Assembly: GCA_013176395.1 (NCBI GenBank)
Contig: JABMLP010000005.1
Location: 248,001 to 312,000 of the forward strand
Reading direction: 5' to 3'
DNA from: Venturia oleaginea
Lineage: Eukaryota; Ascomycota; Dothideomycetes; Venturiales; Venturiaceae
DNA length: 64,000 nt
Shown here: positions 10,681 to 22,658 of the stretch, one piece after another
Position numbering within the stretch: the first letter of the stretch is position 1
Layout: the number at the start of each line of letters is the position of its first letter
Notes under the pieces: generated by a model
The model's database searches: none
What the model was told of the DNA's origin: nothing
What the model saw: the letters and a program-made list of their open reading frames with translations, nothing else
Program-made: the position numbers and the translations under genes

Positions 10681-11346
10681 TGTGGCAGTGTGAGGTGAGA
10701 TTTGGGAGATGTAGGTTTGGAGTGCAACAAGTGAGACGGAAATGTCTACACAGGATGCGCTGGAAGGCACGAAACGTGGCGTGCTTGCATGATCTCAAAT
10801 GGGCACAGCACCTTTCACAACTCCAATGGCAATGACTTCCAGCCAATCTTCCAAAGTTGGTTGCCAAAAAATCAACCATCTCCTTCTAAAACAACCGTAC
10901 CACGAGCAAGCTTCGTGCGTAGAAGCTCAGCCTCTTGTTACCACGAACTTGGAGGCTTTCAGCGCGGCAAGTCCAAGACCAACCTCGCAGGTAACAAGCT
11001 CGTTATCGTGCTTCATCGAGATCATGGACACGACTTCCTACTTACAGTGGTCAAGTCCTTCTGAGGAACACATATTTAAACCCTGAGCTAGGTGGCATGT
11101 ACGCGAAGCGCCTTCTCAACGGTGGATTCAATTGATCCATATCCATCTCGAGTATGAACAGAGCTATGCAATGTTTGGTTTTGGTAAAGTCGTAAGTGAA
11201 AAAGAAGCTTGGTCTGCTCGATTGATGCAAAGGACGTCTAGTAGGCAATTGTACGGGCGTGATCTACAAAGAGCGATGGTTCAATGATAGCGATAGGTAA
11301 GAAAATGAGTCTGGAAATTAAACGTCGGAAACTATTGCTTCATTTG
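10681..11346. other. Intergenic, 666 bp, upstream of the YDG gene
   Basis: Promoter side of the YDG/SRA gene and 3' side of the AA9 gene. ORFs of up to 95 codons here show no protein features and overlap one another. Nothing else seen. Confidence 0.55.
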
Positions 11347-12283
11347 TTACAGCGTTTGTACTGGGCCTCCCGGCGGAACGTACTTCTTTAAAGGCTTATC
11401 ATACACATTGAACATGATTCCAGGATCTGTGGGAGTGTATGTCCCAGGAAATGAGATTCCGGGAGGTAGTTTCTGCTCAGATAGTCAGTCACGGTATACG
11501 AAGTTGGAGCTGAGCACGTCGGTGCAATGTATGGTGACTTACTTTCGTACCATCCCCGGTTATTTTGAATTGCACACAGGCCATATAAAGCTGCGCGCCG
11601 CCTTGCTTGCTTCCTTCGTGAAGAGCAATGATTTCAGGTCTTATCAGGTATTGCCCTGGTGCGAGATTTGCTGGGATCTGAAAGGAGTGCTGCCCTTAAT
11701 TGCAGATGATCAGCCAACAACAGTTACCAGTACGGCTTTATTGTCACCAACCTTTGTTTGCTCTCAACTTATCGGTCGCCCATTGACCGTTGTAACCCTC
11801 CGAGGCGATTTTAACCCAAACAGGACCAGATTCGGGCTTCGCTGTGGAACTTGATACTGGGGCTATATATACTTGTACAGGACCTTTGTGCGAGTCGACT
11901 ACCGCTCCGTCGCCACGGACATTGTGAGCCCACGTTACTGTGATCTGGAAGTTGCCGCGTTAGTGTGAGGTTGCAGAGTCGGATGATGCGGGGGCAGCAA
12001 TCAGAGGTGTGAGAAATGCCTTGCATGAACGAAATTCTGACCTACTTTGTCTCCACTTTGAGCATCAACCACCTTGCTGTTAGGGCCTTTGTTTTTGTTG
12101 CAGGCGATATCGGGACTTCGAACGTCTGACCGGATCATTGTTGAAAACTTTGCGGACGTAACCAGGGACAGCATCTCCTCGTCCTTGGTCTTTTCCATTC
12201 ACTGATATTCCCCACACGTAAGCATGACCGGCTACAAATCGACCAGATGCCAATGCTAGGACAACAATCGGGAACGATTTCAT
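11347..12283 (-). pseudogene. AA9 lytic polysaccharide monooxygenase, frameshifted
   Basis: Secreted copper enzyme that oxidatively cleaves cellulose or related glucans. Exons 12046-12283, 11752-11944, 11543-11694 and 11347-11472. Signal peptide MKSFPIVVLALASGRFVAG is followed by the mature N-terminal His (HAYVWGISVNG), the copper brace residue. The second ligand lies in SHKGPVQVY; downstream are WATDKL, the [10 protein letters not shown] motif, [11 protein letters not shown] and the C-terminal TDPGI. There is no CBM1. The exon total is 709 nt, one more than 236 codons. VPGYVR...NNDPV and DVRSPDIACN are both conserved AA9 segments but lie in different frames around 12127, so one extra base breaks the gene near codon 53. 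One intron (11695-11751) uses a weak GTTGGT donor. The gene is either a recent pseudogene or holds an assembly error. Confidence 0.87.
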
Positions 12284-14068
12284 CTTGCCGGGCGGTAATG
12301 GTTGCAGTGCAAAATGACACTTGGAAAAATGAGAACGACTTGGAGATGATTGAGGGGCGCAGTGGTGGCTCTGAACATATTGCTCCCTTCCTATATTGTT
12401 ACTTCTTCAAATTACATAGCCATGCCTTACCGGATTGACTCAGTGGTCATCTTATCCCGCAGCGTTTCATCTCATCCATATTCAGTAGATTCGTGTAATG
12501 ACCTTGCCGGGCAATATATCTGCGCATTATCGTCGCCTGCAGTATTGTGTTGTGCAGGCATCTAAACGGCAATATATATGAGGCGAGGCGATGAAAGCAA
12601 ACTACGGCCTTCTAACTTTGGAGCGATAAGCGAACGGTTGAACTGGAAATCTTGAGCTTGGGGCCTGCGTTTACCGCACCACTATTGGTGGAGACTTTGC
12701 TCGTTCATGGTCAACCATGGGAATATCATGACGAAGCCTGGATGCTGCAGAAATCAAATTTCCGTGTCATAAAGCAGCGGGAGCAGGTTTGGCTGCTCCT
12801 TACTCTAGCTATAGCACTTCCTCGATGCCCGGGTAAAGAATACAGTCGTGCTTGGCGAAGTGTAAATATATTTTTTCTTCCTAGAACTTCATGATGAACG
12901 AATCAGCGATCAGTTCGAGCCCTGGAGACAATCGCAGTGATCTTCTTGGCGAGGTTTACGATGTAATCAATGCTTCGTTAGTACATAGCACGATGGTCAT
13001 CATAAGATCCACAGCCGTACCACGGGAATCATGACCAGGGATACTGCGGTTACTGGAGCACATGCTCTCCATGCATGCTCAGAACTGTCGTTCCGTGTCT
13101 TAGTGGGGAAGATGCTGGAGAAAATTGTCACTGGGCCTGGCCTGGCCTGGCCTATCCTTCGGCCTGATGGATGCCGTCCAACTGGATAGATACTACACGG
13201 TTTCAAAGTTAACAGCCATTCAGCCAACCCGCGCCCAACTACTCCCAACCCCATTTGGACATTTCTTCTAGCCTTGCGCCTGAACTCTTTCCAAAATTTT
13301 GATGTCATCCAACAAAACCGATGATAATCTGGGGCGTATTCGGCAGTGTCGGCCAATGGGATGGTATCTTAGGGAGAGAATATCCGCGATGTAGAGTAAA
13401 GTCACTACTCCGTAATGCCAACGCGTCGACAACAAAGTCAAAGGCTTTCCGGTGCTCTCGCCTGGCCAGTGAAAGTACATCATCTGTTTTCAGCAAGCAA
13501 TTCAGGGTCCCCCCGGTCTCCAGAACATACTCCGTACAAGTTCTTTTCGAACTTAAACTCTACTAAATAACTTAAGATCAATGGCAATGAATTTCTGGCG
13601 AAATCATTACTTCAAGTCGCCAGGAAATTATCGATACCGATCTTCAGTTGCAAGTGAAAATAAAAGTTACGCTTTACCTCGAGGGCAATGAATTAATGAA
13701 GCCACAGTGCCAACAACGGTTTGAAGGAATAATTGCTGCCACTTCCGCGTCGCACCCAATAGCTTTGTGTTCAGATCTGCTTGTGCAACACGCGTGGGTA
13801 GTCATGCGGAATAATGCAGAGTAATGAGAATCGAAGAGAATCGAGGATGTTCAGTATGGTGTTCGACGCAAAAGAGCCCCAGTATCGACGCCATTTGCTC
13901 CAGAAGAAGGCCAAGGGTAGCACTGCGGAAAAACATATGCTGCACATCCCTCAACAATAAACCACCGGTTACCTTCATCCAGTATCCATCCTTTGGCACT
14001 GATAGATACTTCTACAGCCCGAGTCTTATCCACCCGGGTATGTTCCTCCTCTCAATGGAGTATACACC
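12284..14068. other. Intergenic, 1.8 kb, no gene supported
   Basis: Contains ORFs of 60-118 codons on both strands (for example 13000-13356 minus), none with a recognisable domain, signal peptide or plausible splice continuation. It includes the AA9 promoter side on the left and the SDR promoter on the right. Confidence 0.5.
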
Positions 14069-15214
14069 ATGAGCGACGTGGAAGGAAAGATGGCGATTGT
14101 CACAGGCGGAGCGAAGTAATTGCCCCTCTCCTAGCCCATGCCTTCCAAACTCTTGGCCCGCACTCATGTGATTAACATGAAGCTGGCTTTTGTAATGAGC
14201 TCTTGTACTTAGCACAATATCAGTGAGTTCGCGACTATTGAAAAGTTCGTAGTCGCAAGAATTTATCAATGGCAATTTGTTTTTGACAGTATCAACTGGA
14301 TTGTAGTGTAGCTAACTTCAGGCAGCGGCATTGGACTTGAATTCGTCAGGCTTCTGCAATCAAAAGGATGCAACATTGTCATTGGCGACTTGCGATTCAC
14401 TCAAGAGGCCCGAACTCTCACGAAAGCATCAGGAACAGCAAAAGTTAAATTCAAGAAAACGGATGTCACGAGTTGGACGGAACTAGCAGAGCTATTCGCT
14501 TTTACAGAACGTGAACTTGGAGCTCCCGATATCGTTTGTCCAGGAGCAGGTATCTTTGAGCCCGTAGTTGACACCATAATCCTCTCCAAAGTTGTCGTGG
14601 CTAATTCTAAACTATAGGCATGGTCGAATTTTTGGAACGATATGGAAAGCCAAAGTTACAAGACCGTACAAGTGAACATTGAACATCCTGTCAAAGCCAC
14701 AAGACTAGCTGTCAAATCGTTCCTTAAAGCCAACAAACCTGGCGTTGTCGTACACCTCTCCTCAATCGCGAGACAAACGACGAGACTTCTGCTTCCAATC
14801 TACTGCGCGAGTAAAGCGTTTCTTAGCCACTTTGTGCGAGCATTTGCCACACCTGAGACTGCCGAGGGAATTAAAATTGTTGCTGTTGCACCGGGGTAGG
14901 GGCTTCTAGATTCTCCACGATCATGCCATAGTTGACGTATTTTTAGCATGGTACGAACACCACTCTGGTTTAAGGAGAATCCTGAAAGACTCAAGTCTGT
15001 TGGTGAGACCGACTTGTGAATCGAGCCAAGTGAGATCGCAGAGATATTGTACGATGCCTGTGTCAATCTAGCTGTCAAGGGCGGCACCGTCATCGAAGCA
15101 TCGGGTCAGGGAAGGACGAGGAACGTTAACGTCTTCAATGGTTCTGGTCCGCCCGGAATCGGAACGTCTAATGATACAAATAAGGAGCGGAGAAAGATGT
15201 CTTCGCAATGTTGA
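14069..15214 (+). pseudogene. Short-chain dehydrogenase/reductase with in-frame nonsense codon
   Basis: NAD(P)-dependent SDR, probably of the 15-hydroxyprostaglandin dehydrogenase-like group. Exons 14069-14115, 14326-14563, 14618-14895 and 14947-15214. The phases are consistent and give 277 codons. The first intron splices to TGGANGIGLEF (cofactor-binding motif); the active site YCASK is in exon 3; VAPGMVRTPLWF spans the last intron. A TGA at 15017-15019 interrupts the frame after GETDL. The reading after it (IEPSEIAEILYDAC, then GGTVIEASG) is still typical SDR sequence, so the TGA looks like a point mutation of TGG. The usual NNAG motif reads CPGAG, another sign of degeneration or divergence. 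The catalytic part before the stop is complete, so a truncated protein could still be made. Confidence 0.82.
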
Positions 15215-16620
15215 AGCTAGAAAGAAGTAAACTTTGAAAGATTGAGTTCCTCGGTAACAACGATTCGGATGTCGAACAGTTGGTTCTCAGCTATTGTTGC
15301 ACTTCAAAGCTTCTCAAACACGTCGCAAATACTTTTTGTGATATTTTTGGGAGGCAAAGACAGTTACTATAACGACTGGGTTGGCGGTATCGAATTGATT
15401 TGCAAGACTACAGCAGTCTCATCGGTAGGAGCGAAAAGGGGCCGGATTATATGGGCGTCTGCTGTACAAAAAAGCCGACTATAATCGCTCCTACTGATAG
15501 AGCAGCCAAAGAATCGGGAATCGGGAACTTGCTGAGAGCTAGGCTATGATGAAGTGAAAAGTCAATGCCTTGAAGGTTTGCCCAAACGTGAACAATTATA
15601 CCATGAATGATTGAAAGCCAAAACATCTCGAAGGAATCTGTGTATTATGAGAAACCTTGTCAAATCTTTGTGGCGCCTGGAATTTTATGTAGCCACTCGA
15701 TCAAGGGGAAAGTTCTGAGACTGTTGATGAAGAGGATTTTGAGTGTAGGAATAAATTCAAATTGGTCGGAAATCTGTGTTGAACTACTCCAATCTCCGAT
15801 GTGGTGTATCGGTACGTGAACGGACTCTCAAAGTAGAATGTCATCAGCGAATAACTCACAGGCTAGTGAGTGCTCCCTGACTCCCGCAAAACCATTCATG
15901 TCCTAACTACATTAAAGGCATCACCCGCTTTCACTAAGTTGAAGGCTCCGGGTAGAGCCGGGTGTGAGTCACAAATTATATCGGAATTTATCATCAAACT
16001 AATAACATCCAGTCGACTCCCGGCATCGGAAAACATCGTCTTTTCTTTTTGTTCTGTTGTGGATCTTGTGATCACTTTTTAGTTATGTGACAGGACGAAG
16101 AGTCGGAGATCTCAAATGAGAAGAATAATTTTTGGTGAAATTGGCTTTTCTTCCATCACGGTCCGAATGCCGAAGACTCCAAAAACGTGATACGTCATGT
16201 TCTTGGTTCAGCAGCCTGGCGCAATCGACAAGGATCCCAGGTGGAGGCGCACTTCCCAGTCTTTGGCTTCTCCTTGCTTGAGTAACTTCGAATATCCGAT
16301 TTTGGCCGAGAGGAGAATTTTGACGCAAGGCGGTTGGGCCCATGGCGGCACTGAGTATTCGAGCAGTGAACGTATCGGCGTGTTATGTGAAGAGTGTGAG
16401 GATGAAGGGCTTGATCGGCAGGGCTGAGCGGTATTCCCTTCGTTCTCTGCTTCTGAGAATCTGAGGGGTCTAAAGAAACGAATCGAGGATATCATTCATG
16501 TACTCCACCACCTCAACTCCTCGACGCAAAACTTCATTTTTAGCGAAGCAGTCAGTTGTTTTGTATAGACTTATTTGCTGTTCGATAAAGCTGAGCCTTT
16601 GCTTGTTCTGGTAGTAGCGA
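15215..16620. other. Intergenic, 1.4 kb, no gene supported
   Basis: Only short overlapping ORFs with no protein-like features on either strand. No repeat found. Confidence 0.5.
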
Positions 16621-17217
16621 TTAGTTTATATAGCTGGAAAAGGCCGTAATGCTACAAACCATTCTTCTCGAAGCCCACAAAGCTTGAGTGTCACTAAAAG
16701 ATTTATAAACTTCGGAGTCTCTCGTCCATCTGTTCATCTGCTGCTTCTCATCCAGAGTGTTGAGGAGCCAGGCTGTGGAGGTCAACAATGCTCGATATTG
16801 CCTGACTATCGTGAAGCACGCGTCCGATTGTTTGACCGGCTGTAAGCACATCTCAGGAAGGTATCAAGTACGGTCATCTGTACGACTTACCTTTTCGGTT
16901 GCGTCCATGGATATATCCAGCATGGCCGTCAAGTTCGAGTTGAGGTTTGATAACGCATTTGCCGTTACCTCGGGCCTGTTAGAGGTAACACTAAGCGTAA
17001 AAATAGTTCAACTTACCATCTCTACATTTTGTTCGTCTCCATCGTGTGAGATTACATTTTGAATGCTGCGGTGAGGTGCCTGGAATGCATCATGCCGATT
17101 GATTGTTTTGAAGCAACTCGTGGTGATGACAGCGAGGGTGTCAATATTCTCAAAAGTCATCAGTGCGTCTGCTAGACTCATTGAAAAAATGAGAAGAGCC
17201 GTCAAGAGCAGATTCAT
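16621..17217 (-). CDS. Small secreted protein, about 165 aa
   Basis: Begins with a clear signal peptide (MNLLLTALLIFSMSLADA). Proposed exons 17017-17217, 16891-16968 and 16621-16839 all splice in phase 0 (GTAAGT donors, AG acceptors at 16969 and 16840) and give 165 aa. An alternative acceptor 12 nt upstream of the chosen one, ending CTAACAG, shifts the frame and meets an early stop. The mature part is predicted helical with few cysteines: NALSNLNSNLTAMLDISMDATEK, then a region with RALLTSTAWLLNTLDEKQQ. It loosely resembles fungal HsbA / cell-wall galactomannoprotein-like secreted helical proteins, but that assignment is weak. It lies between two SDR genes with no evident functional link. Confidence 0.55.
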
Positions 17218-17587
17218 TGTGATGAACGCTTTGGATGCAGGCTGGGAGAGACGCACCACGGAATGTGTAGAGCCGCGTCTTAAACACTTCGAGATGTTGA
17301 CCCCTGGTTGACCCCTCCACTTGATGGTCCCTCGATTGAAGCTATGATGTATTGCGCACAAAAGGGTGCCAAGTGTCACGATGATGACCATGCAACGACA
17401 TGATAACAGCCGTTACTCGGAAACGGCTACCCCGCCCCCTCCCTCATCAACTGCAGGTATCTACTTACGTACCCACAGCGAGGTACTCCTTAGGCAATCA
17501 TGTCTAAATACATGAATTCCGCTACAGCTCACCACAAGTACCCAGACGGGACACATCAGTAGACATCACGTCTCTTCAAGACCCAAC
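17218..17587. promoter_or_regulatory. Divergent intergenic region, 370 bp
   Basis: Shared upstream region of the minus-strand secreted protein (start 17217) and the plus-strand SDR (start 17588). No specific binding site was recognised. Confidence 0.5.
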
Positions 17588-18465
17588 ATGACAGGCACAC
17601 GATTGCAAGGCAAGGTTGCCATTGTAACTGGCGCGTGTTTCCGTTTCCCATACCTGTGGAACGACTAGCTAACAACTCAATAGGCGGCGCCTCAGGCTTC
17701 GGCAAAGCAATCTCAACCCGCTTCTCCCAGGAAGGATGCAAAGTTTTAATCGGCGACTTGAACGAATCTGGTGCCAAAGAACTCGCTACCACCCTCTCCT
17801 CGTCCTCCTCTGATATCCTCTCTCAATCCATGGACGTTACAAATGAAGCACATTGGAAATCTGCCATCGAGACCTGTGTACAGAAATGGGGTCGAATCGA
17901 TATCGTAGTCAATAACGCTGGAACAACATACAGGAACAAGCCGACGTTAGAGGTCACAGAGAAGGAGTTCGACCTGGTATTCAATGTCAATGTCAAGAGC
18001 ATATACCTCTCTGTGATATCCACGGTGCGGCAGATGAAGAAGAATGGCGGTGGCAGCATCATCAATATCTCGAGTACGGGCAGTTTGAGACCTAGACCAG
18101 GGCTGGTATGGTATAATGCCAGCAAGGGTGCTGTCACAAACGTATGGTCTTTCGCGAGCTAGCACGGAGATGGACAACGAGGCTGACCATTTGAGCAGGC
18201 AACGAAAGGTTTAGCTGCTGAGTATGGTGCTGACAATATTCGAGTTAATGCTATTGCGCCCCTTCTTTCCGGCACAGGCTTGTTCTCAAGCTTTGTTGGT
18301 GTGGAAGACACGCCTGAGAACAGAGCTAACTTCGTTTCCAACGTACCATTGGGGCGCTTAACGGATCCTATGGATGTTGCGAATACGGCATTGTTTTTGG
18401 CCAGTGATGAAGGTTCATTCATCAATGGCGTCAATCTCGAGGTCGATGGGGGAAAATGCGTTTGA
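17588..18465 (+). CDS. Short-chain dehydrogenase/reductase (FabG-like)
   Basis: 255-aa classical SDR. Exons 17588-17630, 17684-18141 and 18199-18465. Motifs: TGGASGFG (cofactor), VNNAGTTYRN, catalytic Ser in IINISSTGS, YNASKGA, and C-terminal FINGVNLEVDGGKCV. It probably reduces or oxidises a small alcohol or ketone with NAD(P); the substrate is unknown. The second intron is normal (GTATGG to CAG). The first is odd: only a GC donor (ACTG|GCGCGT, 17631) joins in frame to the AG at 17683 and restores TGGASGFG. The nearest GT donor gives the wrong phase. Confidence 0.88.
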
Positions 18466-20391
18466 GCAATTGGTTTGGCCGTTCCTTAAGCCAGGAAACG
18501 ACTGTTGCATCAAATCAAGCTGGAATTTGGTATTATTTTGATCCACAATCGTTCTATAGTCCATACCACTGTGACGTTCTCACCTCTCTCTTCTCTTCAA
18601 CGCAGCTCGACTTTCAGCACATAAAATCTTAACTGTGCATCGATAGCCATAGATTTTTGCTAATTTTGAAAATAAAATTGCCAGAAAGTCTTAGCGATGA
18701 CGAAGTAACGGACTTCTAGTGAGGTAGTTCTGGATATCAACACTTGGCTTCATTCGTCAACCCAATTAGAATATGTCACCGTAGTAAAATATAGTCAGTC
18801 GGAACGAGCAGTTCCAAAATGCGCTTGAACCTCTCCTTCCGAAGTTCCGAGTCGTGCTGGTTCTGGGCATGCATGTGTGTAAGGTCATGAGCCATGACTA
18901 TGCGAAGTGCGAGCTGCGAGTGACCGCACACATGTGACAAGATGGATGTTCCGAAAGAAGTTGTCTTTTCTTAGAATTTCAACCACAAAGGGAAGGGTGG
19001 TATTCCATCCCCGGGTGCAGACTAGTGTCAATGTAATAAACGTTCAACAATAACGCCAGCACCTGCTTTTTATTGCCTAGAGAATCGCGTGGTTGTGAGG
19101 TCTCGATGACAAAGGGTGGACACAGAGAATCGAATTTGCGGCGAGTTGAGTTGAGTTGAGAGCTCATGTTTGAGACACGGATCAGTGTTTGCACAGTGAC
19201 GATGTTCCTCCATACTCCGGAGTCCGGAGAAAGAGCATTGAGCTGCCTCAGCAACGGGCCGAAGTGGCCCTTAGCGGAGGAAGTGTGACGGTCTGAGAAA
19301 TTGAATCATCACATTCGAACATTGGTTCATGTCTCACTCGTGAAGGTTCTTCGGAGCAGACATGGCTACACCAATGCACTTCATTCTCGAAGCCATCGAC
19401 TTTGCTGCTCCCTCCATACGGAATAGCCTAATTGACCATCTTGGAACGCTTTATTTACTTCTTCCTTATAACAACCAACGTCGCAAAGAGTTGGTCTAAG
19501 CTGCGCCTTGTTGGCCTCGTCTTGATTGGAGTGACGGAAGAACGTGCTTGAAGCAAACCTTGCATGCTGAATGTACTTTGTAATCTTAGGCCCCGAACAG
19601 GGAATTGATAAGACAGGTGCACGAACATTACATCCCAATCCCCGCAGCTTCAGGAGAGAGACGCATGTAAGTAACTTGCCGCGTTATCCTGCCCGCAAGT
19701 GCAAGCCTTGAATTCTCATCCAAGCCTCTTGGATTTGGTGGCGAATCAGCAGTCTCTTTGGAGCGAGCGTTGAGAACTTGTATGATCTCTCGTGGTATTT
19801 TCGTAGTGTGTGCCCCCATCTAGGAGCAGGCCGGATTCATAGCTATCTCTTGGGTGATGGGAAGAGTGACATGTCTGTGTGAGAAACTTGAAGCTTTTCA
19901 GTGATTATTGCGTGCCATGCCATGGCTTTGTCTTCCATATTCTAGCGCGGTTCAATTGGGAGAGGAGGAGGAGTACGGACAGTATTGAAGGTAGCGTGCG
20001 CATCATCAGCCAGTAGTTACCACGACACGACACACCAGACTGAAGATTCAACTCCTTTCCCCATTTTGCCAGTATACGCAGCACCATATCCCCATACATT
20101 GCAACTAGCTAGACGTAGTCGGAGTCCCGACCGCGGCATCGTCGTCACGAGCGAGCCATATCCAATCTTCACCAAAGGCGAACAGACGCACTTCCAGACC
20201 TCACATCACTCGCCTGCAGCAAACACACTCAGCTGCCAAAGCAACAGGTCGAATTACTCGTTACCGCTCTCAGATGCTCTCACCGTAGTCCTCTACTGCC
20301 GTCATAACTCGGCAGTATACTCATTCGCACTCATTCGTACTCATACCCCATCGAAGAACCTCGAAGCCGCGACAAGCACTTCTCAAACCCA
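18466..20391. other. Intergenic, 1.9 kb, no gene supported
   Basis: 3' side of the SDR and a long upstream region for the LAMMER kinase. Short ORFs are present on both strands (18979-19254 minus, 19381-19638 minus, 19985-20506 plus), none with domain features. The last overlaps the kinase start in another frame and is probably 5' UTR. Confidence 0.5.
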
Positions 20392-22658
20392 ATGTCACAG
20401 CCATCAACAGCAACTAGATTCCATCCACACCAACAGTTTTACCAACGAACTCTCCACACGTCCTATCAGCCGAATGGGCAAGCAGCCAACACTCAGTCGA
20501 GAGTGACTGGCTACACCTCCACTTCCAACGCCAACACTGCCACTGACAACGATCTGCGAAGAACTGCCGCAATCAACCCCAGATTCATTACCCAGCTCCC
20601 ACCCATCCAGATCAAACAACTGCCGCCTTCTTCGACACGAGAAATGTCAGAGTCGTCGCGGAAGAATGGGGGCCGAAAACCCGATTGGGAAGAGTTCTAC
20701 AAAAACGGAGTTCCAAGAGAGGTAATAGTCATTGACGACGATTCTCCTCCACCAATTTCAAAACCTACCCTGAATGGAAGGGCCACAAACGGGGGGGTAC
20801 GAGCCGCTAAGAGCGCGAAAAATGGAGGGTACGATCCTGCCTACGCCGGACATGGCTCATACTCGGCCACTCATACTCCGTATGACAGTTCTTCTGCCAA
20901 CAATACAGCCTCTACCGATCGTACACAATCCGCATATCTCGCCCAGACTGCGACGACGTCACTCGGGTCGCAAACGAGCAACGGCATTTACCTCCCACCT
21001 CCCGAAGACGGTATGGTTGGCCAGAAACGGAAACGAACGCGAGCTGCTGCTGCGGAAGAGTTAAAAACCTCATCCAAGAGAAGAGAACTCGAGCGTCCCT
21101 CTCCAATAAGCAAAGACTACGTTCCTCCTCAAAAGCCAATTCTCAAGGCAAAGGACGTGACCGTCGAGGTCGTCAAAGACGTACGTGAAATGGCGGCGCA
21201 AGCTTACAGACAAGGACTGACTTGAATTAGAAACACCACAACAAGGACATGAAAGTTGACGACGAAGATGGGCACTACATCGTTGTTCCAGAAGCTGAGC
21301 TGACAGAGCGCTGTAAGTGATAATGTTCCCTCACTCTGAGTTGGACTGACCGACTTCGAAGACACAATCGTCCGGTTACTTGGGCAGGGCACATTCGGCA
21401 AAGTCGTCGAGGCGTATGACCGCACAAAGGGCACTCGATGTGCCATCAAGATTATCCGCTCCGTGCAGAAATACCGGGATGCCTCAAGGATCGAATTGCG
21501 AGTTCTCTCCACGCTTGCTCAGAACGACCGACACAACAGGAACAAATGCATACACTTGCGACAATGTTTTGATTATCGAAATCACATCTGCATCGTCACA
21601 GATTTGTATGGCCAGAGCGTCTTCGATTTTCTCAAAATCAACAACTTTACGCCTTTCCCTAGCTCGCACATTCAGTTATTTGCTCGACAACTCTTAACTA
21701 GCGTCGCCTGTAAGTTTTCTACTCCACTTGTTAACTTTTCGCATTATTAATCCTCTCAGTTCTGCACGATCTCAACCTCATACACACGGATCTAAAGCCA
21801 GAGAACATCCTTCTGGTCGACAACCAATACCAGACCTTTACATACAATAGATCCATCCCATCCTCATCAAATGCTACCCAGCGGACATCGCGGCAAAGGA
21901 AGGTGTTGTTGACACCCGAGATCAGGCTCATCGATTTTGGCTCGGCAACTTTCAACGACGAGTATCACTCTTCGGTAGTCTCGACGCGCCACTATCGTGC
22001 ACCTGAGATCATCTTGAATCTTGGGTGGAGCTATGCCTGTGACATTTGGAGCATCGGCTGTATCCTGGTGGAATTTTATACTGGAGATGCCCTGTTCCAG
22101 ACGCACGACAACCTTGAACACTTGGCCATGATGGAAGCTGTCTGCGGCCAGAAGCTCGACAAGTCGATTATTCAAATGGTGATGACCAAAGAGCGCGGGT
22201 CAACACACAAGAACCCAGCTGCACAGTCAGTAGTACTACTATCCGAATTTACAACAATGCTAACGTCTTCAAGATACTTCAAAGGGCGTGAAAAGAAACT
22301 CGATTATCCCAATCCTGAAACCGCCAAAGCTTCGAGGAAATACGTGCGAGCCATGAAACGTCTGGAGGTCTGTTGGACCCGTGTGCTATACGATTGATAT
22401 ACTGACATGATCTTTCAGGACACTATTCAACCTCACAGCGATTTCAATCGACAATTCCTTGACCTGCTCAGAAAGATATTCGTGTACGACCCCAATAAGC
22501 GGATAACCGCCAAACAGGCTCTCAAACATCCATGGTTCAAGGAGGTCCTTCAAGATGATGGCACCGAAGCTGCCCGGATCCGTGATGATAAGCTTGCCGG
22601 AAAGAGGCGGCTAGAAAGCGAAGCGGCTCGGTCACGGCCGCGCGACAATTACCATTGA
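20392..22658 (+). CDS. LAMMER-family dual-specificity kinase (CLK/Lkh1/Kns1 type)
   Basis: 672 aa in six exons: 20392-21180, 21231-21312, 21362-21709, 21760-22225, 22274-22367 and 22419-22658, all GT-AG with phases closing exactly. Residues 1-290 are low-complexity, rich in Ser, Pro, Asn and Gln. The kinase domain follows: glycine loop [14 protein letters not shown] lysine, HTDLKPEN catalytic loop (the LAMMER variant of HRD), IDFGSATF and APEIIL. The signature [11 protein letters not shown] is at about 22113-22145. The family phosphorylates SR-type splicing factors and regulates growth and stress or sexual development in fungi. The C-terminal KHPWFKE helix is complete. Confidence 0.95.

Noticed and set aside
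12128..12166. A short intron explaining the AA9 frame change
   Set aside because: The only GT-AG pair that fits phase is 37 nt and would delete the conserved GYVR...NNDPV segment.
13000..13356. 118-codon minus-strand ORF
   Set aside because: No signal peptide, domain or consistent splice continuation; overlapping ORFs in other frames are equally long.
15017..15019. RIP as the cause of the SDR nonsense codon
   Set aside because: TGG to TGA changes the C of a CpC on the other strand rather than the CpA favoured by RIP, and flanking sequence shows no excess of TpA.
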